In this document: positions 28,373 through 36,877 of the stretch, piece by piece
How the letters are laid out: each line of letters opens with the position of its first letter
Numbering within the stretch: position 1 is the first letter of the stretch
Assembly: GCA_963823895.1 (NCBI GenBank)
Contig: CAWGNG010000026.1
Span: 512,063-576,062 of the forward strand
DNA length: 64,000 nt
Direction: 5' to 3'
DNA from: G963675935 sp963823895
GTDB taxonomy: Bacteria; Planctomycetota; Planctomycetia; Pirellulales; Thermoguttaceae
Notes under the pieces: generated by a model
Seen by the model: only the letters and a program-made list of their open reading frames with translations
Told to the model about the DNA's origin: nothing
Databases searched by the model: none
Position numbers and translations under genes: made by a program

Positions 28373-28621
28373 ATGGCATACTATGAATTCGTATGGACCG
28401 ACGAGACTGTTGCCCATTTGGCTGAACACGGCGTCGCTCCTGAGGAATTCGAGTACGTCGTGTCGAACCCTGAATCGCGAGATAAGAGCCGCAGGACAGG
28501 GCGACCATGCTGCTTCGGCGAGACATCTGACGGGCGATACCTGTATTGCGTATATGAAATGTTGGACGACAACACGGTCATTCCGGTTACGGGCTATGAA
28601 GTCCCGCGGCCAAGGCGATAG
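28373..28621 (+). CDS. Putative BrnT/DUF4258-like toxin
   Basis: An 82-residue protein; the frame is open to 28280, but ATG 28373 starts the compact domain. The pattern FVWTDETVAHLAEHGVAPEEFEYVVSNP, then GRPCCFGETSDGRYLYCVYE and TVIPVTGYEV, resembles BrnT/RelE-superfamily ribonuclease toxins. An HTH antitoxin-type gene follows after 17 bases. Toxin-first order is typical of BrnT and HigB systems. Assignment rests on pattern only. Confidence 0.55.
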   Translation: MAYYEFVWTDETVAHLAEHGVAPEEFEYVVSNPESRDKSRRTGRPCCFGETSDGRYLYCVYEMLDDNTVIPVTGYEVPRPRR

Positions 28622-28638
28622 GAAAAGGTGAACCAGCC

Positions 28639-28962
28639 ATGCAATCTTCCAAGAAAGTCCCTGCGGAAATGCTCGAACAGCTTCGCGCCGATCGCGAGGC
28701 GATTGCGGCGGAATTGCCGGAGGCGATCCAACGATCGGAGCGATTGCGCGAAGCGGCATTGGAAAACACGATGAGCGGGCGGCTTCGGCGAGCGGTACAT
28801 CAGAGCCGACGTCCGCTGGATGCTATTGCGCGCGATGCGGGCATACCCGTCGATTTGCTCTGCGATTGGCTTGCGGGCGACCGGACGCTGCGCTCCGACG
28901 CGCTCGATCGCGTTGCCCAGGCCGTCGGAGCAGAAATGTCGATTACCCTCCGACCGCGCTGA
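28639..28962 (+). CDS. Putative antitoxin with XRE-type helix-turn-helix
   Basis: A 107-residue protein starting MQSSKKVPAEMLEQL, with a helical N-terminal half and a C-terminal helix-turn-helix (SRRPLDAIARDAGIPVDLLCDWLAGDRTLRSDALDRVAQAVG). This is the lambda-Cro/XRE pattern. Together with the small protein upstream it makes a plausible type II toxin-antitoxin pair. It ends 24 bases before the ABC permease start. Confidence 0.6.
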   Translation: MQSSKKVPAEMLEQLRADREAIAAELPEAIQRSERLREAALENTMSGRLRRAVHQSRRPLDAIARDAGIPVDLLCDWLAGDRTLRSDALDRVAQAVGAEMSITLRPR

Positions 28963-28986
28963 TGCCGGTCCCTGGCAACACGAACC

Positions 28987-30639
28987 ATGTATCTGTTAGA
29001 AAACCCCGTTCTGCAACGCGAACTCTTGGTAAATCTCCGCATGTTGCGAGGGTTCGTGCTGCTGTTTGCTTACGTGGCGATGCTGGCGGCGGTCGTTTAC
29101 GCGGCGTGGCCGAGCAGCGATCGGCTCGATCTCAGCAGCAGCCCGCCGGAAGCGAGGAACCTGGTCAATCTCTTCTTTCTCAGCCAATACGTGCTGTTGT
29201 CGCTGATGGCGCCGAGTTTCGCGGCGGGAACGATCACCGGCGAGAAGGAGCGGCGGACTTACGAGATGCTGCTGGCCAGCCCGCTGCGGCCGGGGGCGAT
29301 CGTCGTGGGCAAACTGCTGGCCTCGCTCAGCCATCTGGCCGTGCTCGTGTTCGCCTCGCTGCCGATCGTGATGCTCTGCCTGCCGCTGGGCGGCGTCTCG
29401 CTTTACGAGGTGTTGGCGACGTATTTCGCCATGGCGGCCTCCGTCGTCATGTTCGGCATGATTTGTGTCGCGGCCAGCAGTCGCTTCACCCGCACCATCG
29501 CCTCGCTGGTTGTCTCTTATCTGATTATCCTGCCGATGGTCCTTCTCGGCGTGATGTTTTACAAGCTCTTCGAGCAGGAGGCGGCGTTTCGGTTGGTGGT
29601 GCTGACGTTCGTGATTCCGGGCGGTTGCGCCGCGGTGTGTGCGGTGCTGTTCATGATGACGACGCAGCGGTTGCTGCGCCCGCCCGACGTCGGCGCCGAG
29701 GCGAAGGAGGTGGTCGATCCCGACATGGAGCAGCGGAAGGCCGTGGGCATGGTCATCCGCAGCGACCAGTTTCCCGACAAACTCTTCGCACCGGCCAAGC
29801 GGACCGATTTCATGGCGGACGGGCTGAATCCGGTCTACGACAAGGAGATGCGGAGCGAGTTGTTCGGCCAGGGGACGTTGATGCTGCGGCTGGTGATTCA
29901 GTTGAGCATGTGCCTGTCGTTGTTCCTGATGGCCGGCTGCATGTACATGGCGCCGTCGATGGCCCCTTGGTACGCCTCGTACGTGCTGCTGTTCAACATG
30001 CTGGTCGGGCCGGTCTTTTCGGTGGGGGCGGTGACCAGCGAACGCGAACGCGAAACGCTCGAACTGCTGCTGACCACGATCCTCTCCCCCTGGCAGATTC
30101 TGCGCGGCAAGCTCTTCTCCGGCCTGCGGGTCTCGATGGTGCTGACGAGCTTCCTGGTTTGGCCGCTGCTTTTGGCGTGCCTGCTGCCGCCGTGGACCTA
30201 CTGGGCCGACATGCCGACGATGTTCGGCTACGTGGCGATCATCGCGCTGAGCAGCCTGACGACGACGGCCACCGCGCTGTTCTGCTCGGTGATCTTCCGC
30301 AAGACGACGGTGAGCATGATGAGCACTTACGTCGTGATTCTGGCGTTGTACGGGGTGCCGCTGGTGGTCGATTGGTTCGCGCGGCTGCTATTCCCGTTGT
30401 CGGAGACGACGGCGAGGATTCATCACTACCTTACGTTCACCAGTCCGTTTTCAGCGTCGTTCAGCCTACCGCTGCAACTGCCGCAGGCGTCGCAAACCGT
30501 CGGCGGCGCGACGGGGCCGGCGATCGCCGCCAACTGGCCGGTGTTTTGCGGCTATCTGGCGTTCTACCTGTTGTTCAACCTGGCGATTCTCGGCTCGATT
30601 CTCTGGCTGTTCAACAAGCGCTGGCGAGTGAGCATGTAA
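28987..30639 (+). CDS. ABC-2 type transporter permease
   Basis: A 550-residue inner-membrane protein with about twelve hydrophobic segments in two similar halves. Each half carries the ABC-2 amphipathic motif (ITGEKERRTYEMLLASPLRPGAIVVGKL and VTSERERETLELLLTTILSPWQILRGKL), which contacts the ATPase. The start MYLLENPVLQREL is typical of planctomycete permeases of this type. It should pair with the ATPase at 26808, from which it is separated by the nuclease-like and toxin-antitoxin genes. Confidence 0.88.
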   Translation: MYLLENPVLQRELLVNLRMLRGFVLLFAYVAMLAAVVYAAWPSSDRLDLSSSPPEARNLVNLFFLSQYVLLSLMAPSFAAGTITGEKERRTYEMLLASPLRPGAIVVGKLLASLSHLAVLVFASLPIVMLCLPLGGVSLYEVLATYFAMAASVVMFGMICVAASSRFTRTIASLVVSYLIILPMVLLGVMFYKLFEQEAAFRLVVLTFVIPGGCAAVCAVLFMMTTQRLLRPPDVGAEAKEVVDPDMEQRKAVGMVIRSDQFPDKLFAPAKRTDFMADGLNPVYDKEMRSELFGQGTLMLRLVIQLSMCLSLFLMAGCMYMAPSMAPWYASYVLLFNMLVGPVFSVGAVTSERERETLELLLTTILSPWQILRGKLFSGLRVSMVLTSFLVWPLLLACLLPPWTYWADMPTMFGYVAIIALSSLTTTATALFCSVIFRKTTVSMMSTYVVILALYGVPLVVDWFARLLFPLSETTARIHHYLTFTSPFSASFSLPLQLPQASQTVGGATGPAIAANWPVFCGYLAFYLLFNLAILGSILWLFNKRWRVSM

Positions 30640-30647
30640 AGTGCTCG

Positions 30648-32198
30648 CTAAACCAAGAACGTCCCCGAGTACTGCGAAGCATTGCCGACGGTGTCGACCG
30701 CCCGGATGATGAAGGTGTGGTTGCCGGCGGCAAGCCCGCTGAACACGCCCTCATAATTAAAGCCGGAAGACGATTTGAAAGGGCCGAGGATCTTCTTGGC
30801 GACGCCGTCGATGGTCACCGACACGGTTTGCACGCCGTCCGAATCGTCGGCGTTCCAAGTGATCAGCCCCTTGGCCACGGAGACGGCGACTTGGCTGATT
30901 GTGGGGGGAATGCTCGTTATCTGGAATACCCCGCTGTATTGCGCGAAGCGGCCGGAGTTGTCGGTGGTCGAAATGACGTAGGTGTGGCTGCCGATGGCAA
31001 GCACGCCGAGCGCGCCGGAGAAGTTATACCCGTACGCGGCTGCATAAGGACCGCAAACGCCGACCCCCGCGCCGTCGATCGTCAGCGTGGCGCTTGCCAC
31101 GCCGTTGGAACTGGCGGCGTTCCACGTCAGCGAACCGGTGGCGACCGACACCACAATACTGCCGATCGTCGGGCCGGAGACGGTAAACACGCCGACCGAT
31201 TTCGTCGTCACGCCGCCGCCGCTGGTGACCGTGATGGTGTAGGTATGGGTGCCGGACGCGAGCCCGCTGAAGGTGCCCTGATAATTCTCGCCGGAGGCGG
31301 CGTCCCACGGGCCGGAAACGCCCGAGACGGCAGCCCCGTCAATCGTCAGCGCGGCGGCCTTAATGCCGGTGACAGCGGCGGCGTTCCAGGTGATGGTGCC
31401 CTGATTGGCCGACAGAACCACGTTGTTGATCGTGGGGGTCGATGTACCGCTTACAAACCATGAAGTGTATTGCGACGTATTGCCGGCGGCGTCGGTGGCG
31501 GTAATGACGTAGCTGTGACATCCATCGGCGACCGTGCCGATCACCGCCTCGAAGGTCTCGCCCGAAGACGCCGCCCACGGGCCGTAGACGCTGGTGACCG
31601 CCGAGCCGTCGAGCGTGAGAGTGCAGCTTGTCGCGCCGCCGGTCGCCACCGTCGCGTTCCAAGTGATCACACCCTGCCCCGGCGCTGCGACGGCCTTGCT
31701 GACCGTTGGGCCGGCGTTGCTGCCGACGACGAGCGTTCCTGTATATTGTGAAGCGTTGCCCAAAACGTCGGTGGCCGTAATCACGTAGGCGTAGGCGCCG
31801 GGGGCAAGCGTGTTGTAGGTCCAAGAGTAGTTCAGACCGGTGGCGGCCGTCCAAGGGCCGCCAACATCGGTCACCGCGGTGCCGCCGACCGTCAGGCCGG
31901 CGCTTGCCACGCCGCTGGGATCGGCGGCGCTCCAGGTGAGCTTACCCAGCGTCGCCGACGCCACGACATTGTTGATCGTCGGGCTGGGAGCGACGGCGGC
32001 TGCGGCGGCATGAGCGGCCGCACCGGCCGGCACGGCGGCAATGCTCGCTGACAGCATCTCCCGGCATTCCAACTGTTCCATCCGCAAGACGCGGCGGCCT
32101 GTCGTCCGATTGCCGCGGGCGGGCGCTGCGGAGGTCTTCTTCGTTTTCTTATAGCTTACCGCGAAAGGAAACCACGACGAGAAAGTGGAGCGTGACAT
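30648..32198 (-). CDS. Secreted surface protein with five ~85-residue beta repeats
   Basis: A 516-residue protein; ATG 32198 is preceded by AAGGA, while the frame is open to 32228. The N-terminus has basic residues and RVLRMEQLECREMLSA, a variant of the planctomycete LEPR-XLL signal region. After an Ala-rich linker come five tandem beta-sandwich repeats (pattern: PTINNVV, GxITWNAA, LTIDGxAV, GPWxAASG, HTYVITATDxxGNxSQYTG), resembling bacterial Ig-like/adhesin modules. It ends at the last repeat, with no anchor seen. Probably an extracellular structural or adhesion protein. The five copies are diverged, with no sign of recent duplication. Confidence 0.75.
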   Translation of the reverse strand: MSRSTFSSWFPFAVSYKKTKKTSAAPARGNRTTGRRVLRMEQLECREMLSASIAAVPAGAAAHAAAAAVAPSPTINNVVASATLGKLTWSAADPSGVASAGLTVGGTAVTDVGGPWTAATGLNYSWTYNTLAPGAYAYVITATDVLGNASQYTGTLVVGSNAGPTVSKAVAAPGQGVITWNATVATGGATSCTLTLDGSAVTSVYGPWAASSGETFEAVIGTVADGCHSYVITATDAAGNTSQYTSWFVSGTSTPTINNVVLSANQGTITWNAAAVTGIKAAALTIDGAAVSGVSGPWDAASGENYQGTFSGLASGTHTYTITVTSGGGVTTKSVGVFTVSGPTIGSIVVSVATGSLTWNAASSNGVASATLTIDGAGVGVCGPYAAAYGYNFSGALGVLAIGSHTYVISTTDNSGRFAQYSGVFQITSIPPTISQVAVSVAKGLITWNADDSDGVQTVSVTIDGVAKKILGPFKSSSGFNYEGVFSGLAAGNHTFIIRAVDTVGNASQYSGTFLV

Positions 32199-32486
32199 GG
32201 GAATCGATCCTTGAAAAGCGGGCACCAACGGATGAGACTCGATTGTCGGTACACCGGGTGTTTTCGGCGTGCCAGCGCCGCGGGATCATAGCGACGATGT
32301 CCATGCTTGCCCATATCAGTTTCAAGCCGGCCGCCGTAAGCTGCGCGTTTGATCGCCCTGATTCAGCCACAACATCGGGTGCGGCAAGGGGTTCCGCAAA
32401 ACGTTTACCCATTTTCCCCCGTCTGGCGTGCTTGCGGCATTTCTGCCGCCTGCTAGAATCAGAGTCAGGCGGCCGGGTTTGTCCGC

Positions 32487-32581
32487 GGGGAAAAGGGGAC
32501 AGGCACCTTTTGTGCGAAGCCGGGCACCAGCCGAAGGCGGGTCGAGGGCCGTTCCGGCAAAAGGTGCCTGCCCCTTTTCCC
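32487..32581. repeat. GGGGACAGGCACC inverted repeat upstream of pyrB
   Basis: The left arm GGGGAAAAGGGGACAGGCAC... (32487-32512) pairs with the right arm CAAAAGGTGCCTGCCCCTTT... (32558-32581), with one unpaired base in the stem. The core AAAAGGGGACAGGC is shared with the inverted repeats bounding the RAYT transposase gene at 47432 and 48203. It lies in a 415-base gap (32199-32613) that otherwise shows only the pyrB ribosome site. Confidence 0.85.
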
Positions 32582-32613
32582 GTTTGTCTGAGTACCTCGG
32601 CCAGGAGGCGAAA

Positions 32614-33564
32614 ATGTCAACCGCAACGATCGACTTTGGCCCCGTTCCGGCGATTTGGCGCCGGCGGCATCTGTTGGGCCTCGAAGACCTCTCGGCCGAG
32701 GAGCTTACGTTGATCCTCGACAAGGCCGAGGTGTTCAAGCGGGCGGCGGCCGACGGTCAGCGGAAGGTTCCGCTCTTGGCCGGCAAGACTTGCGTGAACC
32801 TGTTCTTCGAGAACTCCACGCGGACGAAGAACAGCTTCACGCTGGCCGCCCGGCGGCTCGGGGCCGACACTCTGGATTTTTCGGCCTCGACCAGCAGCCT
32901 GTCGAAAGGCGAAACGTTCATTGATACGGCGAAGAACATCGAGGCGATGGGGATCGACCTGGTCGTGATCCGCCACCGCACGCCCGGGGCGCCGCAACTG
33001 CTGGCGCAAAACCTCTCCTGCGGCGTGATCAACGCCGGCGACGGGCCGCACGAACATCCCACCCAGGGTCTGTTGGACATCATGACCATTCGCCAGCGCA
33101 AGGGCCGCTTGGCCGGGCTGACGGTGGCGCTGGTGGGCGACATCGCCCACAGCCGCACCGCCCGCTCGAACATCTGGGGGCTGAAGAAGCTCGGCGCCAA
33201 CGTAATCGTTTGCGGGCCATCAACGCTGGTCTCGCCGCGATGGAAAGAGCTGGGCGTGGAGTATTCCTACAGCCTCGACGCAATCCTGCCGCGCGTCGAT
33301 GTGTTGAACCTGTTGCGAATCCAATTCGAGCGGCAGAACACCCGCCCGTTCCCTTCGGTTCGCGAATACGCCCACCTCTACGCGATGAACCGCGAGCGAC
33401 TGGCCGCCGCGAAGCCCGACGTGCTGATCCTGGCACCCGGCCCGATCAACCGCGGCGTCGAGGTAACGCCCGAGGTGGCCGACGGTCCGCAATCGGCGAT
33501 TTTGGAGCAAGTCACCAACGGCGTGGCGGTCCGCATGGCGGTGATTTGGCTGATCCTGGGATAG
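32614..33564 (+). CDS. pyrB: Aspartate carbamoyltransferase catalytic subunit
   Basis: A 316-residue enzyme joining carbamoyl phosphate and aspartate, the second step of pyrimidine synthesis. ATG 32614 has a strong AGGAGG at 32603-32608, so the open frame back to 32428 is repeat DNA. Carbamoyl-phosphate site: ENSTRTKNSF; further signatures are VIRHRTPGAPQLLA, HEHPTQGLLD, VGDIAHSRTARSN, and LAPGPINRGVEVTPEVADG. The length is that of the stand-alone catalytic chain. No pyrC or pyrI is next to it. Confidence 0.95.
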   Translation: MSTATIDFGPVPAIWRRRHLLGLEDLSAEELTLILDKAEVFKRAAADGQRKVPLLAGKTCVNLFFENSTRTKNSFTLAARRLGADTLDFSASTSSLSKGETFIDTAKNIEAMGIDLVVIRHRTPGAPQLLAQNLSCGVINAGDGPHEHPTQGLLDIMTIRQRKGRLAGLTVALVGDIAHSRTARSNIWGLKKLGANVIVCGPSTLVSPRWKELGVEYSYSLDAILPRVDVLNLLRIQFERQNTRPFPSVREYAHLYAMNRERLAAAKPDVLILAPGPINRGVEVTPEVADGPQSAILEQVTNGVAVRMAVIWLILG

Positions 33565-33623
33565 CCGCTTGCAGCTTCGCAAAGGTGTCGCGTAAGAATA
33601 GCTTGACTGATTTGCCGCGAAGT

Positions 33624-33746
33624 GTTCCTGTAGCGAACGCCCTCCGCGGCGTTCCGGGAGCCGCGAAAAACGGCGTTCTTCCTCGCCGGCACGGAACGCC
33701 GCGGAGGGCGTTCGCTACAGGAACATTCGTCAACTTATTTTGACGC
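33624..33746. repeat. Stem-loop repeat element, copy 2
   Basis: Perfect 33-base arms at 33624-33656 (GTTCCTGTAGCGAACGCCCT...) and 33692-33724, with a conserved tail CGTCAACTTATTTTGACGCG (about 33729-33748). Same family as 11879-12000. Relative to copy 1, the stem pair TAGG/CCTA is TAGC/GCTA, both sides changed. It fills the space between pyrB and the convergent DUF218 gene. Confidence 0.9.
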
Positions 33747-33777
33747 GACCCAAAGGGAAGGCGTCGGAATCGACCTT

Positions 33778-34497
33778 CTAAACGACTCTTTCGCGATCTC
33801 TCGCGCACGACGCTTCGTGCCGGCGAATCCAACCGGCGGTCAAGCACAACACGCCGCAGGCCACTAGCCAGTAGCCCAGGTATCCGTAGCTCGCGGCATA
33901 AAAGGCGAGTTTGAGATATTCCGTCACGATCGACAGCAGCCCCACTTGGCTCTGCCACCAGCGGTCCATGGGAAACTCGTCGCTCGGGGCCGAAACAAAT
34001 GATACCCGCCAGCCGCGGTCGCCCAGCACTCGGGCGAACACCCAGCGGCTGCGGCGCGTGTGACAATCGTTGGTGACGACCAGCACCCGGGCGTTAGGCT
34101 TGTCGCGGAGGAATGCGACCAGGGCCGCGGCTTCGTCGTAGGTCGATGCCGCCGCACTGGGCAGAATGGCGACGTCGGCCGCCGCAACACCGCGACTCAG
34201 CAGCACGCGGCGGTTGATCTCGTGGTACGGCGGCACGATTCCGTCGATCACCTCGGGCGATGCCGCGGTCTCCGCCACCAGCACGCGGCGGGCCCAATGG
34301 CCCTTCACCAGCGCGGCGGCGGCAAACGGGCGACTATTCTCGCCGCCGTTGAGAAGCATGACGTAGTCGGCCTTGTGCGGCCGTTGGCCCACGTCGAGCC
34401 AACTCGCCGCCGCCCGCAGCAGACGTGGATAGGCTGCCCAGCACGCCGCCAGGACGACCACGGCCAACAGCAGTGCGACAAGCCAGCGGCGGCTCAT
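33778..34497 (-). CDS. DUF218 (YdcF/SanA-like) membrane-anchored protein
   Basis: A 239-residue protein with an N-terminal membrane anchor (LVALLLAVVVLAACWAAYP), then the DUF218 core: ADYVMLLNGGENSRPFAAAALVKGHWARRVLVAE, a stretch containing STYDEAAAL, and VLVVTNDCHTRRSRWVFARVL. A second membrane segment is near the C-terminus. Family members include envelope proteins linked to vancomycin sensitivity and S-adenosylmethionine binding, but activity is unclear. It overlaps the next upstream gene by four bases (34494-34497), so the two are co-translated. Confidence 0.8.
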   Translation of the reverse strand: MSRRWLVALLLAVVVLAACWAAYPRLLRAAASWLDVGQRPHKADYVMLLNGGENSRPFAAAALVKGHWARRVLVAETAASPEVIDGIVPPYHEINRRVLLSRGVAAADVAILPSAAASTYDEAAALVAFLRDKPNARVLVVTNDCHTRRSRWVFARVLGDRGWRVSFVSAPSDEFPMDRWWQSQVGLLSIVTEYLKLAFYAASYGYLGYWLVACGVLCLTAGWIRRHEASCARDRERVV

Positions 34498-35201
34498 GGC
34501 GTTCTCTCCGGCAAGGCTTGCAAAAAATCGCGCTCATACTGGTCGGCGTTTTTCTCCATCATTTTCGCCGCACTGCCGCCGGGCCGTCTCTGCAACCGCA
34601 GGAGCCAACTCTCACCGAACGCTCGATACCCACAGCGGCTAGTCCACCAATTCGTGTCGTCGTAATCCCGGTTGCGCAGGGCCTGCACGCGGAGCGATGC
34701 GGCAGTGGCCGGTTCGAGCACGTCGTCCATCGCGCGGCGCATCTGCCGGCTATGGAATTGCGCACTGAGCACAAGCACGCGGTGGCCGGGGTGCTCGCCC
34801 GTCCAGTCGGCCAGCGCTCGGGCGGTGGCCCAGTCGTTCCAGGGCTCGCCGCCAAGGATTGAGACGGCCTCTTGCGGCACGTGCCTGGCAGCCAACTCCC
34901 GCCGGCTCGTCGCTGCGAACGATGGCAGCACGCCGACCTCCTCCAACCGGCTGGGGCCCGGCGTGACAATCAACACGCGGCAGGACGGTTTCTGCCTGTA
35001 GAGCTCGGCCGCCACGTCGTAGCAGCGATCGCCGTTGGGGTGGTATCCCCACGAAGAGATGCAGACGCAGTCATAATCGTCGGTCGGCTGATCGACGATC
35101 AACAGCCCGGCCAACCCGCGCAACAACGGCGCGTGAAAGAGGCACACGACCGCGATGACGGCCGCCAGAACCCCCATCCGCCATTTTCGTCTTCTCGTCA
35201 T
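34494..35201 (-). CDS. Second DUF218-like membrane-anchored protein
   Basis: A 235-residue protein; the start at 35201 (MTRRRKWRMGVLAAVIAVV) opens with a basic stretch and membrane anchor, though the frame is open to 35396. The core follows the same order as its neighbour: DDYDCVCISSWGYHPNGDRCYDVAAELY, RVLIVTPGPSR, and HRVLVLSAQFHSRQMRRAM. The shared order suggests an old tandem duplication with strong divergence. It is the first gene of the pair. Confidence 0.7.
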   Translation of the reverse strand: MTRRRKWRMGVLAAVIAVVCLFHAPLLRGLAGLLIVDQPTDDYDCVCISSWGYHPNGDRCYDVAAELYRQKPSCRVLIVTPGPSRLEEVGVLPSFAATSRRELAARHVPQEAVSILGGEPWNDWATARALADWTGEHPGHRVLVLSAQFHSRQMRRAMDDVLEPATAASLRVQALRNRDYDDTNWWTSRCGYRAFGESWLLRLQRRPGGSAAKMMEKNADQYERDFLQALPERTP

Positions 35202-35398
35202 GTGGTAAAACCGTTGCTGGTCAACTGAAACTCCCCACCTACTATCATGCACTGTGCCGAGGCGGTTGTCGAGGTGAAGAATCGGGCGGCGCTGCAACGA
35301 ATTTCGGACCCTCGACGCGCCTTGACCTCCGCCGGCACAGGCAATACGATCATGGCGACAGCGTTTTGCCGCCGTTGGACCATGCCCGGGAGTCACCG

Positions 35399-35914
35399 AT
35401 GATTCTGGATCGTCTTGAGAACGCAGACCTGTACCGCGCGATGGGCGCGAACATTGCCGCGGCGCTCGACTACCTTCGTCGCACCGATTTCTCGCAAATG
35501 CCGGTCGGCCGCCACGAAGTGGACGGCGATCGGGTCTTCGCCATCGTGCAGCGCTATCGGCCGAAACCGTTGGCCCAGATCGTCTGGGAAGCGCATCGGC
35601 AATACATCGACGTGCAGTGCCTGGCGGCGGGAAGCGAGCGAATGGGCTACCTGCCGCTTGCCGACAGTTTGAGCGTTCGACAGCCCTACGATCCGCAGAA
35701 AGACGCGGTTCTTTTCGACGCCGACGGGCAACTATTCACGATGTCGCCGGGCGATTTTGCCATCTTCGCCCCCGGCGACGTTCACGCTCCCGGCTTGGCG
35801 ATCGACTCGGCCGATGCAGCGCTGAAGGGGACAGTCCCATTTTCGCTGACACGAAAATCGGGACAGTCCCCGGCGGAGGTCTGCAAAGTCGTGATGAAGT
35901 GCCGCGTGAAGTGA
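35399..35914 (+). CDS. YhcH/YjgK/YiaL (EbgC) family sugar-handling protein
   Basis: A 171-residue cupin-like protein beginning MILDRLENADLYRAMGANI. Family landmarks are WEAHRQYIDVQCLAAGSERMGYLP, with metal-binding His and Glu, and GDFAIFAPGDVHAPGL, with the last histidine. Relatives take part in sialic-acid and galactoside breakdown. The family normally ends soon after a KVVVKV strand. Here a palindrome adds KGTVPFSLTRKSGQSPA (about residues 142-158) before VCKVVMKCRVK. Its 3' end overlaps the convergent metalloprotease gene by 133 bases. Confidence 0.82.
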   Translation: MILDRLENADLYRAMGANIAAALDYLRRTDFSQMPVGRHEVDGDRVFAIVQRYRPKPLAQIVWEAHRQYIDVQCLAAGSERMGYLPLADSLSVRQPYDPQKDAVLFDADGQLFTMSPGDFAIFAPGDVHAPGLAIDSADAALKGTVPFSLTRKSGQSPAEVCKVVMKCRVK

Positions 35915-36738
35915 GCATCCGACGGCGTTGCCGAGGGAATTAGCGGATGGCCGGGGATCTCCATCGGCCCGAGGGTGACGATCTTCCGCATCGTGTATCC
36001 TTGCGGCACGTCCGTCTTCGCATCGAAGCGGAGGCGGGGGAAGACGCGGCGGTTGAGGGCCAAGGCGTGGACGTCCTCGGCAATCAGAATGCCCGGCGTC
36101 TTCGACGGCTCGAAACCATGCGTGTGATGCGCGGGGTTGTACGACATGAGCGACAGGTTCGTCCCCATGTCGTAGCCGTAGACATCGACGTGAGGCAGCC
36201 CGAAAGCATGGCCCAACTCGTGTTGTAGCGTCGATTGGAAACTGGGGGCCCGGTCGAGCCCGTACGACAACATTTCCACGATGCCGCCGCCGGTGTTGAT
36301 GCCGCCGTTGAACGGGCGTGCCCCGCCGCACGGATAGTCGTCGCGCGAGTTCATCACAATCGCCACGAATATCAGAGGGCAGTTGTAGCGGTTGTACTTG
36401 TAGTGCCGCAGCAATTCGTCGACCATCTGCGGCGCCGCCCCCTCCGACTGCGCACGATAGTAGGCGGCGTCGTGTTCGGCGTGGTAGACCTGCGGCTTTG
36501 ATGCGGCCAGCGCGAACGTGTCGCGGCCCTTGAGCATCTGCTTGTAGCGCGTTTGCGCCCAAGCAAGGTGCTTCTGCAAGGTGGCCGCTTGCTGCTCCGT
36601 CGGCGACGATTCTCCCTTGACAACGAAGAAAACCGGCAAGACCTTCACCTCCTTCGGTGGCCGATAATCTGCGGCGAAACCCGCCGACGATAGAACCAAA
36701 ACGGTCATTGCCGAGAACCACAACTTCGATCGTTGCAT
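35782..36738 (-). CDS. Secreted zinc metalloprotease-like protein (HELGH zincin)
   Basis: A 318-residue protein with a signal peptide (MQRSKLWFSAMTVLVLSSAGFAAD). The zinc motif HELGHAFGLPHVD is of the metzincin kind (HExxHxxGxxH), and a methionine in SLMSYNPAHH could be the Met-turn. The true fold probably ends near THYFTRH-like HFTRHFITT. The last 30 residues (SAGDCPDFRVSENGTVPFS...) are coded by the complement of the palindrome inside the convergent YhcH-family gene. Substrate unknown; secretion suggests extracellular protein processing. Confidence 0.8.
   Translation of the reverse strand: MQRSKLWFSAMTVLVLSSAGFAADYRPPKEVKVLPVFFVVKGESSPTEQQAATLQKHLAWAQTRYKQMLKGRDTFALAASKPQVYHAEHDAAYYRAQSEGAAPQMVDELLRHYKYNRYNCPLIFVAIVMNSRDDYPCGGARPFNGGINTGGGIVEMLSYGLDRAPSFQSTLQHELGHAFGLPHVDVYGYDMGTNLSLMSYNPAHHTHGFEPSKTPGILIAEDVHALALNRRVFPRLRFDAKTDVPQGYTMRKIVTLGPMEIPGHPLIPSATPSDAHFTRHFITTLQTSAGDCPDFRVSENGTVPFSAASAESIAKPGA
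35826..35871. repeat. GGGGACAGTCCC palindrome shared by two convergent genes
   Basis: GGGGACAGTCCCATTTTCG and CGAAAATCGGGACAGTCCCC face each other around a short loop. The block is in frame in the YhcH-family gene on the + strand and in the metalloprotease gene on the - strand. Both translations contain GTVPFS, because the DNA is palindromic. The GGGGACAG core resembles the RAYT-flanking repeats. Confidence 0.8.
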
Positions 36739-36877
36739 CGTTGGACTCCTGGTGGACTGTAGGTGTTAGCGGCAGACCAACCGGTCCGCGCTTCGAGGTG
36801 GGCAAGAACGACGTCGAACGCGATAAACGGATTATAGCAAAACTGGGGGCGGTCTGTCTTGGGTGCTGGGAGTTCTG

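Noticed and set aside
28866..31463. An 865-codon + strand frame across the ABC permease.
   Set aside because: It is a frame-shifted shadow of the permease and runs antisense through the repeat surface protein.
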